A DNA stretch of 64,000 nt from Caldilineaceae bacterium (GTDB lineage: Bacteria > Chloroflexota > Anaerolineae > Caldilineales > Caldilineaceae): assembly GCA_022827195.1 (NCBI GenBank), contig JAJDTL010000040.1, forward strand, positions 1 to 64,000. The letters are read 5' to 3'. Position 1 is the stretch's first letter. The number at the start of each line of letters is the position of its first letter. Shown in pieces: positions 49,345 to 59,752 of this stretch. The position numbers were made by a program, and so were the translations under genes. The notes under the pieces are model-generated. The model ran no database searches and had not been told where the DNA came from. It saw only the letters and a program-made list of their open reading frames with translations.

Positions 49345-50763
49345 CTAACTCCCCAGTACTGTGGCGAACTTCTCTTTTTCCTTAAGCTCCATTTCCAGGA
49401 GAGGCGTTTCAAACGGATAACTCCCTGTGAAGCAGGCGTTGCAATAGCCGTCCTCAGCCTCGAGCGTATTCATCATCCCCTCCACGCTGAGGTAGGCAAG
49501 AGAATCGACGCCAATGTAGGTCTTGATCTCATCCTGGCTCTTGTGTGCCGCGATTAGCTCCGTCTGGCTCGCCATATCCACGCCCATGAAGCAGGGATAT
49601 CGGATAGGAGGACAGGCAACGCGCATGTGAATCTCTGACGCCCCCGCGTCTCGCAGGAGTTTGACGAGAGGCCCGCTGGTATTGCCGCGTACAATTGAGT
49701 CGTCAACCAGAACAACACGCTGGCCGCGCAGATTGTCCGATAGAGGATTAAACTTCATCGCCACACCGTCCTTTCGAAGCTGGTCGGTCGGCTGGATGAA
49801 GGTTCGTCCGATGTACCGGCTCTTGATCAACCCTTCACTGTAGTCGATTCCACTTTCCTGGGCGTAGCCGATGGCGTGAGGTGTACCGCTGTCGGGCACG
49901 GGCACTACGATATCGGCATCAACCGGTGCCTCCCGTGCGAGCTGTCGGCCAAGCGCCTGGCGAACGCGATGAACTAGGCGTCCGCCCAGTCTGCTATCCG
50001 GTCGGGCAAAATAGATCTGCTCGAAAGTGCAGAATGCGGCCTTTTCCGCAGGCACGCCCTGGACAATCTCGTATCCGTCCTTGTCAATTGTGGCGATCTC
50101 GCCAGGTTCAATCTCACGTACGGCCCGGGCGCCGATTGTGGCAAATGCGCAACTCTCCGAAGCCAGGGCCAGTCCGTTATCCAGTTCGCCCAATACAAGC
50201 GGACGCAGGCCCCAAGGGTCCCGCACGCCGAAGACCGCCTCCCTGGTAAGAATTGTCAGGGAATAGGCTCCTTCTGCTATGGTCATCACCTGTCGAATAC
50301 GCTGCAGCCAGGTGCCGCGTGCACCCGCCAGCAGATGGATGATCAGTTCGCTGTCGGTCGACGTCGAGAGCCCTACGCCCCGCTCCAGGAGTTGCCTGCG
50401 CAATTGGGGGGCGTTGACCAGATTGCCATTGTGGCCAATGGCCAGCGGGCCATCGAGCGTCTCCAGAATATAAGGCTGCGTGTTGCCCAGCCGCGGCGAA
50501 CCCGTCGTCGAGTAGCGCGTGTGGCCTATGCCCAAGTGGCCCCGCAGATGACTAAGGTTGTCCTCGTTGAACACTTGGGATACCAGGCCAAGCCCTTTGT
50601 GGATGTGGGCAGTCTTGCCGTCACAGGTGGCGATTCCCGCAGCCTCCTGGCCTCGGTGCTGCAAGGCGTAAATGGCGAAATAGGTCAGTCGGGCGATGTC
50701 CATTCCCGGTGCGCTGATGCCAAAAACGCCGCAGGCTTCTCGGGGTGAGTCAAATGGAGCCAT
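49345..50763 (-). CDS. purF: Amidophosphoribosyltransferase
   Basis: PurF makes phosphoribosylamine from PRPP and glutamine (first committed purine step). The 472-aa protein has a 10-residue propeptide before the catalytic Cys11 (CGVFGI), the glutaminase segment IYALQHRGQEAAGIA near residue 32, the PRPP loop VVLVDDSIVRGNTSG near residue 350 and the C-terminal YCNACFTGSYPFE typical of the Fe-S-containing Bacillus type. Minus strand, between purK and purD. Confidence 0.97.
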   Translation of the reverse strand: MAPFDSPREACGVFGISAPGMDIARLTYFAIYALQHRGQEAAGIATCDGKTAHIHKGLGLVSQVFNEDNLSHLRGHLGIGHTRYSTTGSPRLGNTQPYILETLDGPLAIGHNGNLVNAPQLRRQLLERGVGLSTSTDSELIIHLLAGARGTWLQRIRQVMTIAEGAYSLTILTREAVFGVRDPWGLRPLVLGELDNGLALASESCAFATIGARAVREIEPGEIATIDKDGYEIVQGVPAEKAAFCTFEQIYFARPDSRLGGRLVHRVRQALGRQLAREAPVDADIVVPVPDSGTPHAIGYAQESGIDYSEGLIKSRYIGRTFIQPTDQLRKDGVAMKFNPLSDNLRGQRVVLVDDSIVRGNTSGPLVKLLRDAGASEIHMRVACPPIRYPCFMGVDMASQTELIAAHKSQDEIKTYIGVDSLAYLSVEGMMNTLEAEDGYCNACFTGSYPFETPLLEMELKEKEKFATVLGS

Positions 50764-50860
50764 GTTCGCACCTCCAGACGTACCATTGAACGTTCGCGCA
50801 TGCTACCGGCGACAGGCGGCAATCTCCGTTGTGATGACTATACCAAGCGGCACCGTTCAT

Positions 50861-52060
50861 TTAGCTCCTCCGCAGTGCCGCGCGTGCAGCGAGTCCTGTT
50901 TCCAGAGCGGCTTCGGTAGAAGAACCGGTTACCGTCAAATGCCCCATCTTGCGGCCTCGACGTGGTTCCTGCTTCCCGTACAGGTGCAGATTGACTGCGG
51001 GGTAGTTGTAGAGCGCCGGCCAATTCGGTTCACCTTCATCCCAGAGATCCCCAAGCAGATTCAGCATGACCGCGGGACACAACTGCTCAGTTGAGCCAAG
51101 CTTCAGCCCGCAAACAGCGCGTAGCTGCTGCTCAAACTGACTTGTAGCGGCGCCCTCGATCGTCCAGTGGCCGGAGTTGTGGGGCCTAGGAGCGATTTCA
51201 TTTATCAGGAACCGATCACTTGAAATGTCCACGGAATTGGGCGCGTCCGGTGACTCTTGAATATCAGGCAGTAGAAAGTACTCGATACAGAGAACACCAA
51301 CCACGTCAAGCAGTTCAAACAGCTTCTGGGCCAGGTCCCTGGCACCCTGTACGAGAACTGATTCGACAGGCGCGGGGGCTATCGTAATGTCCAGGATATG
51401 GTTTTCGTGCCGGTTTTCAACGAGTGGATAGGCAGCAAATGACCCGTCCGTGCCGCGAGCCGCAACGAGCGAAAGCTCAGACGAAAACTCAACAAACGCC
51501 TCAAGCACACACGGTTGGCCATCGGCAATCTGCCTCGCTGCACCCAACTGGCTCTTGGACTCGAGTAGCAACTGCCCTTTGCCATCATAACCGAAAACCG
51601 ACGTCTTGAGAATGGCGGGAAAACCGATCTCATCGACGGCGTCGTACAGATCGGAAGCCTCTTCGACCATTCGATAAGGGGTGACGGGCAGTCCGGCCTG
51701 GCTGAGAACTGCTTTCTCACGCAGGCGGTCCTGGGCGGTATGGAGGATTCGGCTGGACGGACGAACCGGCACACCCCGGGACTCGGCAATTTCGGACACA
51801 AGGGCCGGGACGTTTTCGAATTCAAATGTTACGACGTCCACGCCATCCACAAAATCCAGCACGGCGTCGCGGTCATCGTATGACGCGACGAACTCACGGT
51901 CAGCGATCTGTCCGGTAGGGCTATTGCGTTCCGGCGAAAGCGTATGCAGTCGATAGCCCATTCTGCGGGCCTCAAATGCCAGCATCCTGCCCAATTGGCC
52001 GCTGCCAAAGACCCCTATGGTGGAACCCGGAGGAATTGAACGCAACTGTGCTTGCGCCAA
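50861..52060 (-). CDS. purK: N5-carboxyaminoimidazole ribonucleotide synthase
   Basis: PurK carboxylates AIR to N5-CAIR with ATP and bicarbonate. The ATP-grasp protein has IGVFGSGQLGRMLAFEARRMGY near its start, VVTFEFENVP near residue 75, AILKTSVFGYDGKGQ near residue 150, NEIAPRPHNSGHWTIE near residue 285 and a C-terminal HLYGK segment. I chose TTG 52060, five bases after the purE stop with GAGAG upstream; a TTG at 52081 or a longer frame inside purE is possible. About 399 aa, normal for the family. Confidence 0.93.
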   Translation of the reverse strand: MAQAQLRSIPPGSTIGVFGSGQLGRMLAFEARRMGYRLHTLSPERNSPTGQIADREFVASYDDRDAVLDFVDGVDVVTFEFENVPALVSEIAESRGVPVRPSSRILHTAQDRLREKAVLSQAGLPVTPYRMVEEASDLYDAVDEIGFPAILKTSVFGYDGKGQLLLESKSQLGAARQIADGQPCVLEAFVEFSSELSLVAARGTDGSFAAYPLVENRHENHILDITIAPAPVESVLVQGARDLAQKLFELLDVVGVLCIEYFLLPDIQESPDAPNSVDISSDRFLINEIAPRPHNSGHWTIEGAATSQFEQQLRAVCGLKLGSTEQLCPAVMLNLLGDLWDEGEPNWPALYNYPAVNLHLYGKQEPRRGRKMGHLTVTGSSTEAALETGLAARAALRRS

Positions 52061-52064
52061 GGCT

Positions 52065-52577
52065 TTACTCTCTGGTCTCAAGCTGTATTGAAAGAACCTG
52101 CTCGGCGCGATTTTGGCGAAACTGTTGCAGTCGGCTACGCAACGACGGACGCGATGCGCCCAGGATAGAGATGGCGAACAGCGCGGCATTTATGGCGCCC
52201 GCTCTTCCGATGGCCATCGTCGCGACCGGCACGCCGGCGGGCATCTGCGCAATCGAAAGGAGCGAATCCATGCCGTTCAGCGCCTGGCTTTGCACCGGCA
52301 CCCCGATGACGGGGAGCAGCGTGTGGCCTGCGACCATGCCTGGCAGATGGGCTGCCCCGCCCGCACCGGCGATGATCACCTCAAGGCCCCGCCCTGATGC
52401 GCCGCTGGCATACTCTGTCATCCAGTCCGGCGTTCGGTGCGCAGAAACGACGCGGCATTCGTGGGGCAAGCCAAACTCTGTCAGCGTTTCAGCCGCATAC
52501 TTCATGCAACGATCCCAGTCGGATTCACTTCCCATAATGACGCCGACCAGAGGCGATGCTTTTGGAGTCGTCACCAA
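52065..52577 (-). CDS. purE: N5-CAIR mutase, class I
   Basis: PurE moves the carboxyl group of N5-CAIR to give CAIR. The 170-aa protein has [10 protein letters not shown] near residue 15, [11 protein letters not shown] near residue 43 and [18 protein letters not shown] near residue 69, the complete class I signature. It is directly upstream of purK in the purine operon. Confidence 0.97.
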   Translation of the reverse strand: MVTTPKASPLVGVIMGSESDWDRCMKYAAETLTEFGLPHECRVVSAHRTPDWMTEYASGASGRGLEVIIAGAGGAAHLPGMVAGHTLLPVIGVPVQSQALNGMDSLLSIAQMPAGVPVATMAIGRAGAINAALFAISILGASRPSLRSRLQQFRQNRAEQVLSIQLETRE

Positions 52578-52603
52578 TGTTTACTCCCCCCACGCTTCGC
52601 AGT

Positions 52604-53593
52604 TCAGGCAGCTGCAAAGAGCTTACGCAGGTTATTTGCCACTCTGCTGGCAACCGGCAGATCTCCCGGCGCAAACGCGCGACCTGTAAGCAGCTCGTAG
52701 GAGCGGATGTACCTGGCAGCGGCCTCAAGCGCCAGCTCATCCGGCAGTGCCGCCGGTAAGCCGTCACCTCTGTATCCCTGGGCTGCATACGCCAAACGGA
52801 CGAACTCCTTATCAAAGTTTTCAGGTTCTTGGGAATCAGTCCTACTTGAATTGCCTTGGGAACGAACTGACTTCGACTCCTCGTAACTCGCCGCCGTCCA
52901 GAACCGGCTCGAATCCGGCGTGTGGATCTCGTCGATCAGTAGCAACTCGCCTCCTTCGGCAATGCCGAACTCGTACTTGGTGTCAACGAGCAGCAGGCCC
53001 CCCTTGGCTGAGATCTCCTGTCCGCGTCGAAAGAGATCCAGTGAGACTTTGCAGACGGATTCCCACAATGTCTCTTCAACCAGGCCCTTCTCTACTATCT
53101 CGGCGCTAGTTGTGCGTTCGTCGTGGCCTCCTTGTTGCGCTTTGGTCGTCGGCGTTATGACCGGTTGCGGCAAGGGGTCGTTCTTGGCCATCCCGTCGGG
53201 AAAATCGAGGCCGTATATGTTGCGTTCGCCCAAGCTGTAGCGGTACCAAAGGCTTGTCTTCGTCACGCCGGAGATGTAGCCGCGTACGACGACTTCCACT
53301 GGCAGAGGCTGGCATTTCCGGCCAATCGTGACGTTCGGATCGGGAGACGCTAAGAAATGATTGTTGACAATGTCATTCGTCTCCTCGAACCAGAAGGTGG
53401 ACAGTTGGTTTAGAACCTGCCCCTTGAAAGGCACCAGGCCAAGGATATGATCGAAGGCAGATAGGCGGTCTGTGGCAATGAGTATGAGTCTATCGCCTTG
53501 TTCATAGATATCGCGCACCTTGCCGCTGCGTTTGGGACCCAGGAAATCCAGATCGATGCCGGCAAGAGTGTCTTCTAATGCCGTTGCATCCAT
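52604..53593 (-). CDS. purC: SAICAR synthase
   Basis: PurC joins CAIR and aspartate with ATP. The 329-aa protein has GKVRDIYEQGDRLILIATDRLSAFD near residue 22, NHFLAS and KCQPLPVEVVVRGYISG near residue 98, VDTKYEFG near residue 202 and LIDEIHTPDSSRFW near residue 219. It is the longer form found in many bacteria and eukaryotes. Normal operon position between purQ and purE. Confidence 0.96.
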   Translation of the reverse strand: MDATALEDTLAGIDLDFLGPKRSGKVRDIYEQGDRLILIATDRLSAFDHILGLVPFKGQVLNQLSTFWFEETNDIVNNHFLASPDPNVTIGRKCQPLPVEVVVRGYISGVTKTSLWYRYSLGERNIYGLDFPDGMAKNDPLPQPVITPTTKAQQGGHDERTTSAEIVEKGLVEETLWESVCKVSLDLFRRGQEISAKGGLLLVDTKYEFGIAEGGELLLIDEIHTPDSSRFWTAASYEESKSVRSQGNSSRTDSQEPENFDKEFVRLAYAAQGYRGDGLPAALPDELALEAAARYIRSYELLTGRAFAPGDLPVASRVANNLRKLFAAA

Positions 53594-53645
53594 AGTGTGC
53601 CCTCCTTAGCAAGTCCAACTGCATTTGCGTCCGCGGTAGTCGCAC

Positions 53646-54452
53646 CTAGCCCGTTCCGTCGCCAATCATGGATCGAAACAGCGAAAGCCCCAAACTGCCG
53701 ATTCCACCTAGGGGATTCTGGACCGATACGACATGGTCCTCTGGATGGGGCATGAGTCCGACGACATTGCCGGCGGGATTGCAGATGCCGGCGATGTCGG
53801 CGATCGAACCGTTCGGGTTAAGCGGATAGCGGCCGCCAGCAGGGTTTCCGTTGGCGTCCACGTAGCGGAAAGCGACAAGCCCCTTTTGCTCCAGGTATTC
53901 TAGGGTTCTGCTGTCGGCTACCTGTACGTTGCCTTCGGCATGGGCTACCGGGCAAAACATCGGCTCGACAATGCCGGCGAGACAATCAGCGCGAGTCCCT
54001 GTCTCCGCAGCCAAATGCACCCAGCGGCACTCAAACTTCCCGTTGCGGTTGTGAGTCAGCGTAACTTTGCGTTGATGGGCCACCGATTTCTTCGGCGTCA
54101 GAGAAGGTCTGTTGCCGAACGCAGGGCCCGGCAACAGACCTGCTTTCACCAGTGTCTGGAATCCATTGCAGATGCCCAACACCTGCCTGCCAGCGTCGAT
54201 GAACTCCTGCAACTGCTCAAAGAGAAAAACGCGCAGATCAAGCGCCTGGCGAACGCCGGCGCCCAGGGCATCGCCGTACGAGAATCCGCCGGGTAGCACA
54301 AGCATCTCGAAGTCGGAGAGTCTGTACTGTCCGCACCGCAGCTGATTGATGTGCGCAATCTGCGGTGACCCGCCCGCCAGTTCGCAGGCGCGAGCGGTCT
54401 CGGCATCCCTGTTCGTACCGGAGGCATGCAGGATCAGGATGGGATAAGCCAT
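53646..54452 (-). CDS. purQ: FGAM synthase glutaminase subunit
   Basis: PurQ supplies ammonia from glutamine to PurL. The 268-aa class I amidotransferase has [14 protein letters not shown] near residue 53, the nucleophile segment [18 protein letters not shown] near residue 92 and the His-Glu pair in MPHPEDHVV near residue 237. It lies 52 bases downstream of purL. The length fits the longer PurQ form with an added middle segment. Confidence 0.95.
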   Translation of the reverse strand: MAYPILILHASGTNRDAETARACELAGGSPQIAHINQLRCGQYRLSDFEMLVLPGGFSYGDALGAGVRQALDLRVFLFEQLQEFIDAGRQVLGICNGFQTLVKAGLLPGPAFGNRPSLTPKKSVAHQRKVTLTHNRNGKFECRWVHLAAETGTRADCLAGIVEPMFCPVAHAEGNVQVADSRTLEYLEQKGLVAFRYVDANGNPAGGRYPLNPNGSIADIAGICNPAGNVVGLMPHPEDHVVSVQNPLGGIGSLGLSLFRSMIGDGTG

Positions 54453-54504
54453 GTCTCATTCATCGCCCTGCTCCAAAACTCGGACCACTCGTTCATCAGG
54501 CTCT

Positions 54505-57432
54505 TCAGGAAACGGCTTCTCTCTTCCAGGCGAACACGATCTCTTCAAGCGGTAGTCCGAACAAGCGCTCGCTGCCGCAGTTTACGACCAGATTCGTGGC
54601 CTCGGAGACTGCACCCAACATGGTCAGGGGCAATCCGGCGAACTGCAGCTCCAAGTCTTCAGCTTTTGCCGGCTCGACTTCCAGCAGGAAACGACCGTTG
54701 CTTTCGCCGAATAGAGCAGTGGTCGCACAAAACGCACGATTTGGCGTCCAAACGGGCTGGATGTCGACCGTTGCGCCGAGACGTCCTCCTATACACATCT
54801 CGGCCAGGGCCAGCCCCAGCCCGCCCTCGCTCAGATCGTGACAGCTCTGCACGAGGCCGGCGCGAATCGCTGCGTGAAGGGTGCGCATGGCTTCCAATGG
54901 CTGTGCCGGCATGGAAGGCGGTTCCCCTCCTTCAACACCAAGCAGGTGATGCAGGAGTGAGCCCCCGAGCTCGGCGCGGCTCTCGCCCAAAAGGTAAATG
55001 ATATTTCTCGGATTTTTCAGATGGGAGGTGCAGGTGGCGTGCATGTCGGGGACGATGCCGATCGCTGAAATCAACAGTGTTCCGGGAATGGGCTGGCCGT
55101 CGTACTCATTGTACAGGCTATCCTTGCCGGAGATGAAGGGTGCGTTGTAGGCAATTGCCGCGTCATAGCAGCCCTGGCAGGCGCGAACGAGCGAGCCCAG
55201 CCGGTCTGGCAATGTCGGGTTGCCCCAGCAGAAATTGTCCAGAAGCGCGATGCGGTCCGGGTCGGCGCCGACCGAGACCGCGTTGCGGAAGGCCTCGTCG
55301 ACAGCGCTCACGGCCATCGAGTAAGGGTCGCGTTTGCCCAGTAGAGGGTTAAGCCCGGCGCTGAGAGCGATTGCCTTACTGTGGTGCCAAGTCCCCATCG
55401 GCTTGAGTACGGCTCCATCGGCTGGGCCGTCCATCTGCGGCCCTGTGAACGGTCGGACGAGTGTGCCGCCGCGCACTTCGTGATCGTACGTGCGCACAAT
55501 CTGTTCCTTGCTCGCCACCGAGGGAAAACTGAGCATCCGCAAGAGCATTCGCTCCGGATCCGGCGCCATTTGCGGCTGTTCTGAGAAGGCAGGTCCGGCG
55601 GAACCGGGCTGTTCTTTTTCCCGGTAGCAGGCGGTCCGATGAGGGCGCGGCAGCCCGTCGTGGAGGAATGCCATCGGTAGCTCTGCAACGATCTGACCGC
55701 TACTGCGGACGCGCAGCCAGCAATCGCCGCTGAAGTGGCCCAGCTCGCGAAGTTCCACGTCCCAAAGTTCAGCCATCTCGCCGAGTCGTTTGAGATTGTG
55801 CGGGGGAACCGCCATGACCATCCGCTCCTGGGCTTCCGACAGCCAGATCTCCCAAGGCGTCAGGCCGGGATACTTGAGCAGAACATGCTGCAACTCTACG
55901 TCTGCACCCAACTCTTCGGCCATCTCGCCGACCGCGGACGAGAGGCCTCCTGCGCCGCAATCGGTAATGGCATTGTAGAGACGCTCGTCCCTGGCGGCCT
56001 CAACCAGCTCTATCAGCCCTTTCTGCGTGATCGGGTCCCCGATCTGAACGGCACTGCCCGCTTCCGAGTGCGTTGATTCGATCAGCTCCGCGGAGGAAAA
56101 CGTAGCGCCGTGGATGCCGTCGCGGCCCGTCCGCCCGCCAAGGACGACAACGCGATCGCCCTGCTGCGGCTGCGTCGGATGGGCGTGCTTTGGGAGGAGA
56201 CCTACGGCGCCGCAGAAAACGAGAGGGTTTCCCAGAAAGCCGCGGTCGTATATAACCGCCCCGTTGACAGTTGGCAGGCCCAGTTTATTGCCATAGTCGC
56301 CGATTCCGGCTACGACGCCTTGACGAACGCGCGCAGGGTGCAGCACGCCCGGCGGCAGTTCTTCGCGGGGCAGATCTTGCGGGCCAAAGCAGAGGAAGTT
56401 TGTGCAGGCAATGGGCCTAGCAGAAACGCCCATGATATCTCGTACTACGCCGCCGATGCCGGTGTTGGCCCCGCCGAAGGGCTCCAGCGCTGAGGGGTGG
56501 TTGTGGGTCTCGACTTTGAAGGCCAGGTCGAACTGCTCGTCAAACTCGATGATGCCGGCATCGTCGACAAAGGCGGAGCGAACCCAGGGACGGTCAACGG
56601 CTTCGGTAGCCGCCTGTATGTAACTGTGCAACAGTCCCTCGATCTGCTCCACAGGGACGACGCGGCCGGTGGCATCCTGCAGCGTAAAGTCGATCGATGC
56701 CTTAAATGTCTTGTGGACGCAGTGTTCGCTCCAGGTCTGTGCCAGTGTTTCCAGTTCGACGTCTGTGGGAGGCCGGCCGATTTCATCATAGTAGCCCTGA
56801 ATCTCCTTCATCTCGCTCACATCCAAGGAGAGCATGCGCTCCCGGCTGAGAGAGAGCAGGGCATCGTCTGTCAGGTTCGACAATGGCAGCCTTTCGACGC
56901 GGTCCTGGGGCTTGCCGTTGTCGCCAAACAAGGGCGCGATGGGTCCTAGACTGTAGCGCTCGATCGTGTCGTTGCAAAAGAGGCCCCGGGCCAGCAAATG
57001 GAGGTCGGAGAGAGAAAGTTCGCCGCTGAGCTCGTACCTCGTTGCTGAGGCGGCCTGAAGCCCGGGCATTCCCAGTTCTGCCGCGCCCTGCTCCAGTACT
57101 CGGGCGGCAATGTCGGTTACGCCGGGGCGGGGCGCCACTTCGATTAGATGCTCAGCGGCAGTTTCTGCGACGGGATCTGCCGAGTCTGACGACGTAAGGA
57201 AGGGAATTTCTATGATGGCCGCTGTTTCGGTTACCGGATCGACCAGCAGCTGCTCGCATAGCTGTTCAACTTTCTCTGCAGAGAGGCTGCCGGCAGCACG
57301 ACTGGTGAGGAAATAAATGCGCGACTGCCGGCAAGTTCGGACAGCGTCAACCCCGAGACGGTGAGCCGCGGTGGGAATCGCAGTGTTGCCATCAGTGGCG
57401 TGGGGGACGACCTCAATGCGCAGGGTCTTCAC
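54505..57432 (-). CDS. purL: FGAM synthase with fused PurS domains
   Basis: The enzyme converts FGAR to FGAM. The first 75 residues match the small PurS subunit ([13 protein letters not shown]...HRLG...), and residues about 85-165 look like a second PurS-like unit ([19 protein letters not shown]). The PurL body follows with [18 protein letters not shown] near residue 245, [22 protein letters not shown] near residue 325 and [16 protein letters not shown] near residue 440; the C-terminal half repeats the fold. 975 aa. GTG start with GGAGAGG upstream. It is the first gene of the purine operon; no separate purS is present. Confidence 0.95.
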   Translation of the reverse strand: MKTLRIEVVPHATDGNTAIPTAAHRLGVDAVRTCRQSRIYFLTSRAAGSLSAEKVEQLCEQLLVDPVTETAAIIEIPFLTSSDSADPVAETAAEHLIEVAPRPGVTDIAARVLEQGAAELGMPGLQAASATRYELSGELSLSDLHLLARGLFCNDTIERYSLGPIAPLFGDNGKPQDRVERLPLSNLTDDALLSLSRERMLSLDVSEMKEIQGYYDEIGRPPTDVELETLAQTWSEHCVHKTFKASIDFTLQDATGRVVPVEQIEGLLHSYIQAATEAVDRPWVRSAFVDDAGIIEFDEQFDLAFKVETHNHPSALEPFGGANTGIGGVVRDIMGVSARPIACTNFLCFGPQDLPREELPPGVLHPARVRQGVVAGIGDYGNKLGLPTVNGAVIYDRGFLGNPLVFCGAVGLLPKHAHPTQPQQGDRVVVLGGRTGRDGIHGATFSSAELIESTHSEAGSAVQIGDPITQKGLIELVEAARDERLYNAITDCGAGGLSSAVGEMAEELGADVELQHVLLKYPGLTPWEIWLSEAQERMVMAVPPHNLKRLGEMAELWDVELRELGHFSGDCWLRVRSSGQIVAELPMAFLHDGLPRPHRTACYREKEQPGSAGPAFSEQPQMAPDPERMLLRMLSFPSVASKEQIVRTYDHEVRGGTLVRPFTGPQMDGPADGAVLKPMGTWHHSKAIALSAGLNPLLGKRDPYSMAVSAVDEAFRNAVSVGADPDRIALLDNFCWGNPTLPDRLGSLVRACQGCYDAAIAYNAPFISGKDSLYNEYDGQPIPGTLLISAIGIVPDMHATCTSHLKNPRNIIYLLGESRAELGGSLLHHLLGVEGGEPPSMPAQPLEAMRTLHAAIRAGLVQSCHDLSEGGLGLALAEMCIGGRLGATVDIQPVWTPNRAFCATTALFGESNGRFLLEVEPAKAEDLELQFAGLPLTMLGAVSEATNLVVNCGSERLFGLPLEEIVFAWKREAVS

Positions 57433-57577
57433 AGTTCCTCTCCAAATGGAAAGGTCCCGCGATCAAGATGCTGCGTTCCACATCATGACTCAGGACCTAC
57501 ACTGAGGCTGGATAAATTGATCTACCATTGCGAGTCCGACGGCCATTGGACCCAACTGAGGTCGTACGGCTGGCAAG

Positions 57578-57650
57578 TACCCCCAAGGGGATTCGAACCC
57601 CTGTTGCAGGCTTGAAAGGCCTGAGTCCTAGTCCTCTAGACGATGGGGGC
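57578..57650 (-). tRNA. tRNA-Glu (anticodon TTC)
   Basis: The 73-base cloverleaf has the anticodon stem CAGGC/GCCTG with loop CTTTCAA (anticodon TTC), the T-arm with TTCGAAT and the acceptor GCCCCCA/TGGGGGT, with one G-T pair at the end. CCA is not encoded. It lies upstream of purL on the same strand. Confidence 0.93.
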
Positions 57651-57808
57651 GTTTCAGGCGAAATCGCAGAGGCCAGTGTACCAGCAGAGGGAAGCAACCG
57701 TCAAATTAGGCAGCATTTTGGATCGCGAGTGACGCGTATTGAAGGAATTGTCCCGGCAGGCAGAGCAGTTGTTGCGGGGGGAAGAGGAGCTGATGTCGGT
57801 TTCCGCGA

Positions 57809-58642
57809 TCAGTTGCGCCGCCGGATCTCCCACAACTCAACAACGAGGCTGGAAGGGAAGCCGCTGGGATCGAAATCCTCGGTCTCGCTGGCGTCACTAT
57901 CGGCGCGAGCGAACAGCTCCTCGATTGTGCGGGAGGAGTGATGCTGGGCTTCGCCCACGGTCCGGTAGAGATAGACCGCGGAAGGAAGAATTACCGGATG
58001 TCCCATCTCATAGAGCGCGTAGGCGGTTTCGCCGTTTCTCAGGGCCGGAAGCAGGCGGGTCGCAGGTTGTTGGATGCAGCGCCCTGCGTGCTCCGTGTGC
58101 ACATCGAAGTGGAAAGCGAAGTGGGAACGGAGGTAGCCTTCAGACTTGAGAAACTTTCCGACCCTTGCGATTGCGTGCCGGAGGCGGTTGAAGTCATCCT
58201 CTGAAGAAAGAGTTTGGGGAAGGTCCAGTGTCAGAAAATCTGTAAGCTGGGCGAAGAAACGCGCACCGACCCGCTGGGTGAATTGGCGACGCGCCGTGTT
58301 CAGGTCCTTTCCGCTATGTTGAAAAGATAGAGCGCTGAACGCGGAGCGGAAGAATGCGTAGGAAAGGGCATCGAATTCGCCGGACTCAAATGTTTCGAGT
58401 TCAGAAAGGCGGTAGAACGAACTGGCGAGAGTGGGCCGCGCCGTCCTGGCATAGACCAGATGAACGTAATCCGTCGCAAGAGACTGGACCTCTGCTAGGT
58501 CGTCCTCGGGCGAGGCCAGCCGACACCATTGTTCGGTGATGGCTCTGGCCATCATCGTCAGAAGGGGGGAGCCAAGGGGCCACCAGTCTTGATAGTCGGG
58601 GAAGGGATGCTCTGCTGCCGCGGCGGCCAAATTGGGAGACAT
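57809..58642 (-). CDS. Unrecognised 277-aa protein
   Basis: I do not recognise a family. The protein is soluble and helical with a Phe-rich segment FRSAFSALSFQHSGKDLNTARRQFTQRVGARFFAQL near residue 110 and an acidic C-terminal part. No signal peptide. It stands alone between tRNA-Glu and the ABC transporter genes. Confidence 0.6.
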   Translation of the reverse strand: MSPNLAAAAAEHPFPDYQDWWPLGSPLLTMMARAITEQWCRLASPEDDLAEVQSLATDYVHLVYARTARPTLASSFYRLSELETFESGEFDALSYAFFRSAFSALSFQHSGKDLNTARRQFTQRVGARFFAQLTDFLTLDLPQTLSSEDDFNRLRHAIARVGKFLKSEGYLRSHFAFHFDVHTEHAGRCIQQPATRLLPALRNGETAYALYEMGHPVILPSAVYLYRTVGEAQHHSSRTIEELFARADSDASETEDFDPSGFPSSLVVELWEIRRRN

Positions 58643-58765
58643 GAAGCAGGCTCCAGTCTTAGGATCTCGTTTTGCGCGATCAGCCGCACGCTTTAGTATG
58701 AATACGACAGTTCAGTGAAATCAACCACGCGACGAATTGTACCAGAATCAGGAAGGAGTTGCCCC

Positions 58766-59659
58766 ATGAGGAATCCTATTGCCGTTCTCTTGTTGTTTGT
58801 TTTCCTGGCAGGCGCGTGCGTGGCCCCTGCAGTGCCCACGGCCGGCGATGACAACGGGGCGGCGTCGACGCACCCGGACGACCTGCTGGCCGAAATCATG
58901 GCCCGCGGAACGGTCCGCATCTCGACAGACCCGAACTATGCCCCACAGAGCTTTCTGGACGAGAGCGGCAACTTCCAGGGCTTCGACGTGGACGTTGCAA
59001 TGGAGATCGCCGCAAGACTTGGTGTGGAGGTGGAGTTTGTAACGCCTGATTGGGACCTGATCACGGCGGGCAACTGGGGCGACCAGTGGGATATGAGTGT
59101 CGGTTCGATGACCGTGACAACAGCCAGACAAAAGATCCTCGATTTCGCCTCGCCGCCCTACTACTACACGCCGGCCCAATTCGCAGCGGTGGACGGCTCC
59201 GGCGTTATGACACTGGACGATCTGAACGGCCAAACGATCTGCGTGGGCGTTTCGACTACCTACGAGTCGTGGCTAATGGGCGACATGGAGGCACTGGGGC
59301 TGCCGGAAGCCAGTTTCTATGTGGACTCGCCCCCAACGGATACTTCGATCATTCCACTGACGGTGGACAACGATTGTGCACAGCAGATTCAGGCCGGCCG
59401 TCATGAATTCGCAGCGTTTCTGACATCGAACACGGTGGTAGAAGCGGCCATAGCCGAAGGCGTCCCGATCCACAAGGTCGGTTCACCTGTCTTTTCCGAA
59501 AACCTGGCTGTGGCATTCGACCAGAGCGCGTCCAAGGATATCGCTCGCCTGGTCGAGAAGGTAAGCGAGATCATCGCCGCGATGCACGAAGACGGTACGC
59601 TCAGCAGCCTATCGATGGAATGGTTTGGCGAAGACCTGACGATGGACCCGACGCAGTAG
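58766..59659 (+). CDS. Amino-acid ABC transporter substrate-binding lipoprotein (family 3)
   Basis: The 297-aa protein has a lipoprotein signal (LLLFVFLAGAC, Cys18) and the SBP family 3 pattern: GTVRISTDPNYAPQSFLDESGNFQGFDVDVAMEIAARLG near residue 45, DWDLITAGNWGDQWDMSVGSMTVTTARQKILDFASPPYYYTPAQF near residue 90 and LNGQTICVGVSTTYESWL near residue 152. It would catch a polar amino acid outside the cell. GGAAGGAG precedes the ATG at 58766. The permease gene follows 93 bases later. Confidence 0.9.
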   Translation: MRNPIAVLLLFVFLAGACVAPAVPTAGDDNGAASTHPDDLLAEIMARGTVRISTDPNYAPQSFLDESGNFQGFDVDVAMEIAARLGVEVEFVTPDWDLITAGNWGDQWDMSVGSMTVTTARQKILDFASPPYYYTPAQFAAVDGSGVMTLDDLNGQTICVGVSTTYESWLMGDMEALGLPEASFYVDSPPTDTSIIPLTVDNDCAQQIQAGRHEFAAFLTSNTVVEAAIAEGVPIHKVGSPVFSENLAVAFDQSASKDIARLVEKVSEIIAAMHEDGTLSSLSMEWFGEDLTMDPTQ

Positions 59660-59752
59660 CCTGAGAGCGGAGCAGCAAGGGCGTGGAAGGTTTTCTTGCG
59701 CCCGGCAACCGCAGGACCGGGACAGTTCTAAGTACGACAGGAGCGAGGCAGC

